Shown piece after piece: positions 5,681 through 7,382 of a DNA stretch of 7,382 nucleotides. A program made the translations under genes and the position numbers. Every line of letters starts with the position of its first letter. Position 1 is the stretch's first letter. The notes beneath the pieces were generated by a model, which was not told the origin of the DNA, made no database searches, and was given only the letters and a program-made list of their open reading frames with translations. The DNA is from Candidatus Stahliibacteriota bacterium (GTDB taxonomy: Bacteria; Hydrothermota; Tepidihabitantia; B3-TA06): the NCBI GenBank assembly GCA_030670165.1, contig DAOVCF010000094.1, positions 1-7,382 on the forward strand, read 5' to 3'.

Positions 5681-6145
5681 ATGCCTATACCTAAGCTCAC
5701 AAGTGATGGCCTATTGCCTCCAGGTGAATATGAATGCACTATGGAGGAGATCGCTAGTGTTTTTGGTGAGATGCCTAATCGTGAGCGTCGGCAGGCGTTT
5801 TGCGAAGAATTAAGGAGATTAATAGATGAAGTCAAGCCTATGGACTTCACAAAAGAATTAATTGTGAATGGATCATTCACTACGACTAAGGAAAAGCCTA
5901 AAGACATCGATATCTTCTTAGCCTTTAGACAAAATACCCACGAGCCATCGGCTTTCAGACTCTTACGTGTTATTGTAGACCCACGTGACCCAACAGGAAG
6001 AAGGCATATAATGGTTGGTTATCCCAATGTTGACTTCTACGGTGGAATAAGAAATGAGACACGTTACCAGCGTATTACAAACACCTACCGCCGTTTAAGG
6101 GAGGATGATAAAAAGGTAAAGGGATTCCTTAAGGTGAGACTATGA
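5681..6145 (+). CDS. nucleotidyltransferase-like protein, first gene of module
   Basis: This 154-residue protein has no signal peptide or membrane segment, so it is probably cytosolic. Its opening, DGLLPPGEYECTMEEI then FGEMPNRERRQAFCEELRRLI, and the core NGSFTTTKEKPKDIDIFL resemble small nucleotidyltransferase-fold proteins of the type I recall as DUF6932; the family name is from memory. The pol-beta motif reads G64-S65 followed by D75 and D77 (5870-5911), so the metal-binding pair looks intact. A third acidic residue may lie in the later strand VNVDF-like segment YPNVDFYG. The start is bounded by an in-frame TAA at 5675-5677; it has no Shine-Dalgarno of its own. It overlaps the next gene by ATGA. 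Base composition is lower in GC than hslU. A role in toxin-antitoxin or defence is inference from context; the substrate is unknown. Confidence 0.82.
   Translation: MPIPKLTSDGLLPPGEYECTMEEIASVFGEMPNRERRQAFCEELRRLIDEVKPMDFTKELIVNGSFTTTKEKPKDIDIFLAFRQNTHEPSAFRLLRVIVDPRDPTGRRHIMVGYPNVDFYGGIRNETRYQRITNTYRRLREDDKKVKGFLKVRL
6131..6145 (+). promoter_or_regulatory. coupled stop-start junction of the module
   Basis: AAGGTGA at 6131-6137 is a reasonable Shine-Dalgarno, 4-5 nt before the ATG at 6142. The ATG and the preceding gene's TGA share ATGA (6142-6145). The second gene is therefore probably translated by ribosomes finishing the first, at a fixed ratio. Confidence 0.7.
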
Positions 6146-7155
6146 TTAAGAACGATGTTGAATTCAACCAAACGAAATTAACACTCGAAGACCTAGAGGT
6201 TGCTTTAGCGGACCTAAAACAAACCCTTGCAGAAGAAGATCCAGAGCTCTTTGAAGTTTTCGCTGCTCCGTATCTAAAAAACATTGATAGACTCAGGCAA
6301 GAAATAGATGAATACATAGGTGTAACTTTGGCCCAAAAGGAAAGAGCCCCATTGTGGTTAAGACTAAAGGGAGAGAACATAGAATATGGCAAGGCATCGG
6401 CGAAGATCCTATCTGATTGGCTTAAGAAAGTTGTTGACTCCTTCCGAAATGTAGTTACTTTTCTTTTCACCGGTAGAAGTGCAGGTATAGGAGCCCCACC
6501 CAAAGAAATAAGCGCGCTATCAGAAATCAATGTTGCTGCCTTTGCGCCTGGGAGCCTGGAGATTGGATTTAGATTACCTGAAGAAACTCAGCAAGAGTTA
6601 TTTGACAAGAGGAATTTCCCCGAAGAGGCTTTGTTCGGATTATTGAAAGCTGTTACATGGCTTGATTCGGAAAATCCAGAAGACAAACTAGAAGAAGATT
6701 TTCCGGATCCCACTGAAAGAAAAGTCATATTGAATGAAGCAATGAATCTAATCCCTTCGGAAGATTCTCCAGTCTCATCGATTGAACTTTCGGGGGCTTA
6801 TTTGCCGAGGAAGAAGGAAGTCAGACTTAACCCTCAGCATAAAGAAAGAGGGAAGGCGGTAATAGATAAGCTTAAGGAAGCAAGGGAAGAAGAGGAAGAA
6901 AAGGTAGAGGCTTTTATTGGCTGGATAGCTGAAGTTGATTACGCAAAATACCCCTTTACTTTTGAACTTCACGATCCTGATGACCCAAGGAAGAGAAAAA
7001 TTGCAACCTTCCACTTTACAATCGATCTCGTGAAGGAAGTCCATGAGAACCTTGATTATAACAAAGAAAATCCCCGCAGGGTCAAAGTAAGGGGTCAGAG
7101 GGAAGAAAAAAGGATAGAGGCAATCTCTATCGAACCAATCGAGGAATCCGAGTAA
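6142..7155 (+). CDS. uncharacterised 337-residue protein, second gene of module
   Basis: I do not recognise this protein as a named family. It is highly charged, with no signal peptide or clear membrane helix. Residues 1-60 are acidic and predicted helical, with leucine-rich spacing (LEDLEVALADLKQTLAEE). The middle has FTGRSAGIGAPP (about 109-120) and a beta-like FAPGSLEIGFRLP (134-146), a pattern I associate loosely with proteins beside nucleotidyltransferase-like genes. A Lys/Glu-rich helix (about 230-255) leads to a final domain (about 255-333) that alternates beta strands: IGWIAEVDY, FTFELHDPDD, IATFHFTIDL, RRVKVRGQRE, IEAISIEPIE. This looks like a small beta-barrel. There is no nuclease, Walker or HEPN RX4-6H motif. 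Its ATGA overlap with the nucleotidyltransferase-like gene and shared low GC argue that the two act together. The gene ends 14 nt before a convergent gene. Confidence 0.8.
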   Translation: MIKNDVEFNQTKLTLEDLEVALADLKQTLAEEDPELFEVFAAPYLKNIDRLRQEIDEYIGVTLAQKERAPLWLRLKGENIEYGKASAKILSDWLKKVVDSFRNVVTFLFTGRSAGIGAPPKEISALSEINVAAFAPGSLEIGFRLPEETQQELFDKRNFPEEALFGLLKAVTWLDSENPEDKLEEDFPDPTERKVILNEAMNLIPSEDSPVSSIELSGAYLPRKKEVRLNPQHKERGKAVIDKLKEAREEEEEKVEAFIGWIAEVDYAKYPFTFELHDPDDPRKRKIATFHFTIDLVKEVHENLDYNKENPRRVKVRGQREEKRIEAISIEPIEESE

Positions 7156-7169
7156 AAGTTGGAATACCC

Positions 7170-7382
7170 TTACCCGCTGGCGAGGGCTTGGAGTACCGTA
7201 AACTTGTCAAGTAGCCATGCATTGTCCCAGTCGTCGTCAGCACGGTCCGGTGCAGTGGTATCCCAGAGCTCTGTCCATGCCTGATTGCGGATAGCACCCC
7301 CTATGTCGTACCAGCCTGGGGCAGCATCTACTGGTATGATCTTGTCAAAGCTGTAGTAGTCGTAGCCCTCACTACTCGTCAG
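7170..7382 (-). CDS. C-terminal 70 codons of an unidentified minus-strand gene
   Basis: Reading the reverse complement from base 7382, 70 codons are open and end in TAA at 7172-7170. No start codon is needed within the window because the gene runs off its edge. The peptide is acidic and rich in Trp, Tyr and Asp (SEGYDYYSFDKI, APGWYDIGGAIRNQAWTELW, DDDWDNAWLLDKF). It has no motif I can name; a secreted, surface or phage-type protein is possible but unsupported. GC returns towards the housekeeping level, unlike the module. It is convergent with the module, with 14 nt between stops and no obvious terminator in between. The alternative is that the open frame is chance; a 70-codon open stretch with protein-like composition makes that less likely. 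Confidence 0.55.
   Translation of the reverse strand: MTSSEGYDYYSFDKIIPVDAAPGWYDIGGAIRNQAWTELWDTTAPDRADDDWDNAWLLDKFTVLQALASG

Noticed and set aside
5658..5813. Separate small gene of 51 codons
   Set aside because: It has a good Shine-Dalgarno but overlaps the nucleotidyltransferase-like gene out of frame and shows no protein-like conservation that I can see; kept only as a finding.
6142..7155. HEPN toxin partner of a MNT antitoxin
   Set aside because: The protein is far longer than typical HEPN toxins, is beta-rich at its C-terminus and shows no RX4-6H motif.
5593..7212. Near-identical 13-mers AAACTTGACAAGT (5593) and AAACTTGTCAAGT (7200) as insertion-site direct repeats flanking the module
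   Set aside because: The second copy lies in the minus-strand frame, where it encodes LDK; a related CTTGTCAA at 7341 also encodes DK. Coding constraint and the palindromic centre explain the match well enough.

Overview
The window is bacterial chromosome. Its first three quarters carry conserved housekeeping genes, all on the + strand, in fairly GC-rich DNA (about 60% in a stretch I counted by hand). The last quarter is a lower-GC accessory segment (about 42-45% in sampled lines), followed by the end of a gene on the opposite strand. The phylum cannot be fixed from this sequence. GyrA, RsmD, CoaD and HslU are clearly bacterial. The intergenic DNA after coaD is a mosaic of short hairpin and tandem motifs of a kind I remember as dispersed repeats in genomes of uncultured candidate phyla; that is a weak hint from memory, not an identification.

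Layout. 1-2247: gyrA, lacking about its first 62 codons. 2282-2746: dCMP deaminase. 2749-3303: rsmD (16S rRNA m2G966 methyltransferase). 3303-3788: coaD (phosphopantetheine adenylyltransferase). The four are tightly packed: a 34-nt gap, a 2-nt gap, then a 1-nt stop/start overlap. They are probably co-transcribed and end at a terminator-like hairpin at 3811-3840. 3789-4110 has no gene and holds a 9-bp triplet repeat and at least three further hairpin motifs, then a near-consensus sigma70-type promoter. 4168-5499 (possibly from 4111): hslU, the ATPase of the HslUV protease, with no hslV beside it.

5500-5680 is a regulatory region with two strong tandem promoter candidates, a palindrome on the first -10 box and an 11-bp-spaced direct repeat. 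It leads into a two-gene operon. The first gene (5681-6145) encodes a small protein with a nucleotidyltransferase-like GS...DxD motif. The second (6142-7155) encodes a 337-residue protein I do not recognise, with a probable C-terminal beta-rich domain. The two overlap by 4 nt (ATGA). The change in base composition, dedicated promoters and tight coupling suggest an acquired two-component module, possibly toxin-antitoxin or defence related. This is the best candidate in the window for something undescribed, but no function is demonstrated.

7170-7382: the last 70 codons of an unidentified minus-strand gene that runs off the window, convergent with the module.

The housekeeping genes work in separate processes: DNA supercoiling, dUMP supply for thymidylate, 16S rRNA modification, coenzyme A synthesis and proteolysis. 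Their clustering looks like genome packing, not a single pathway.
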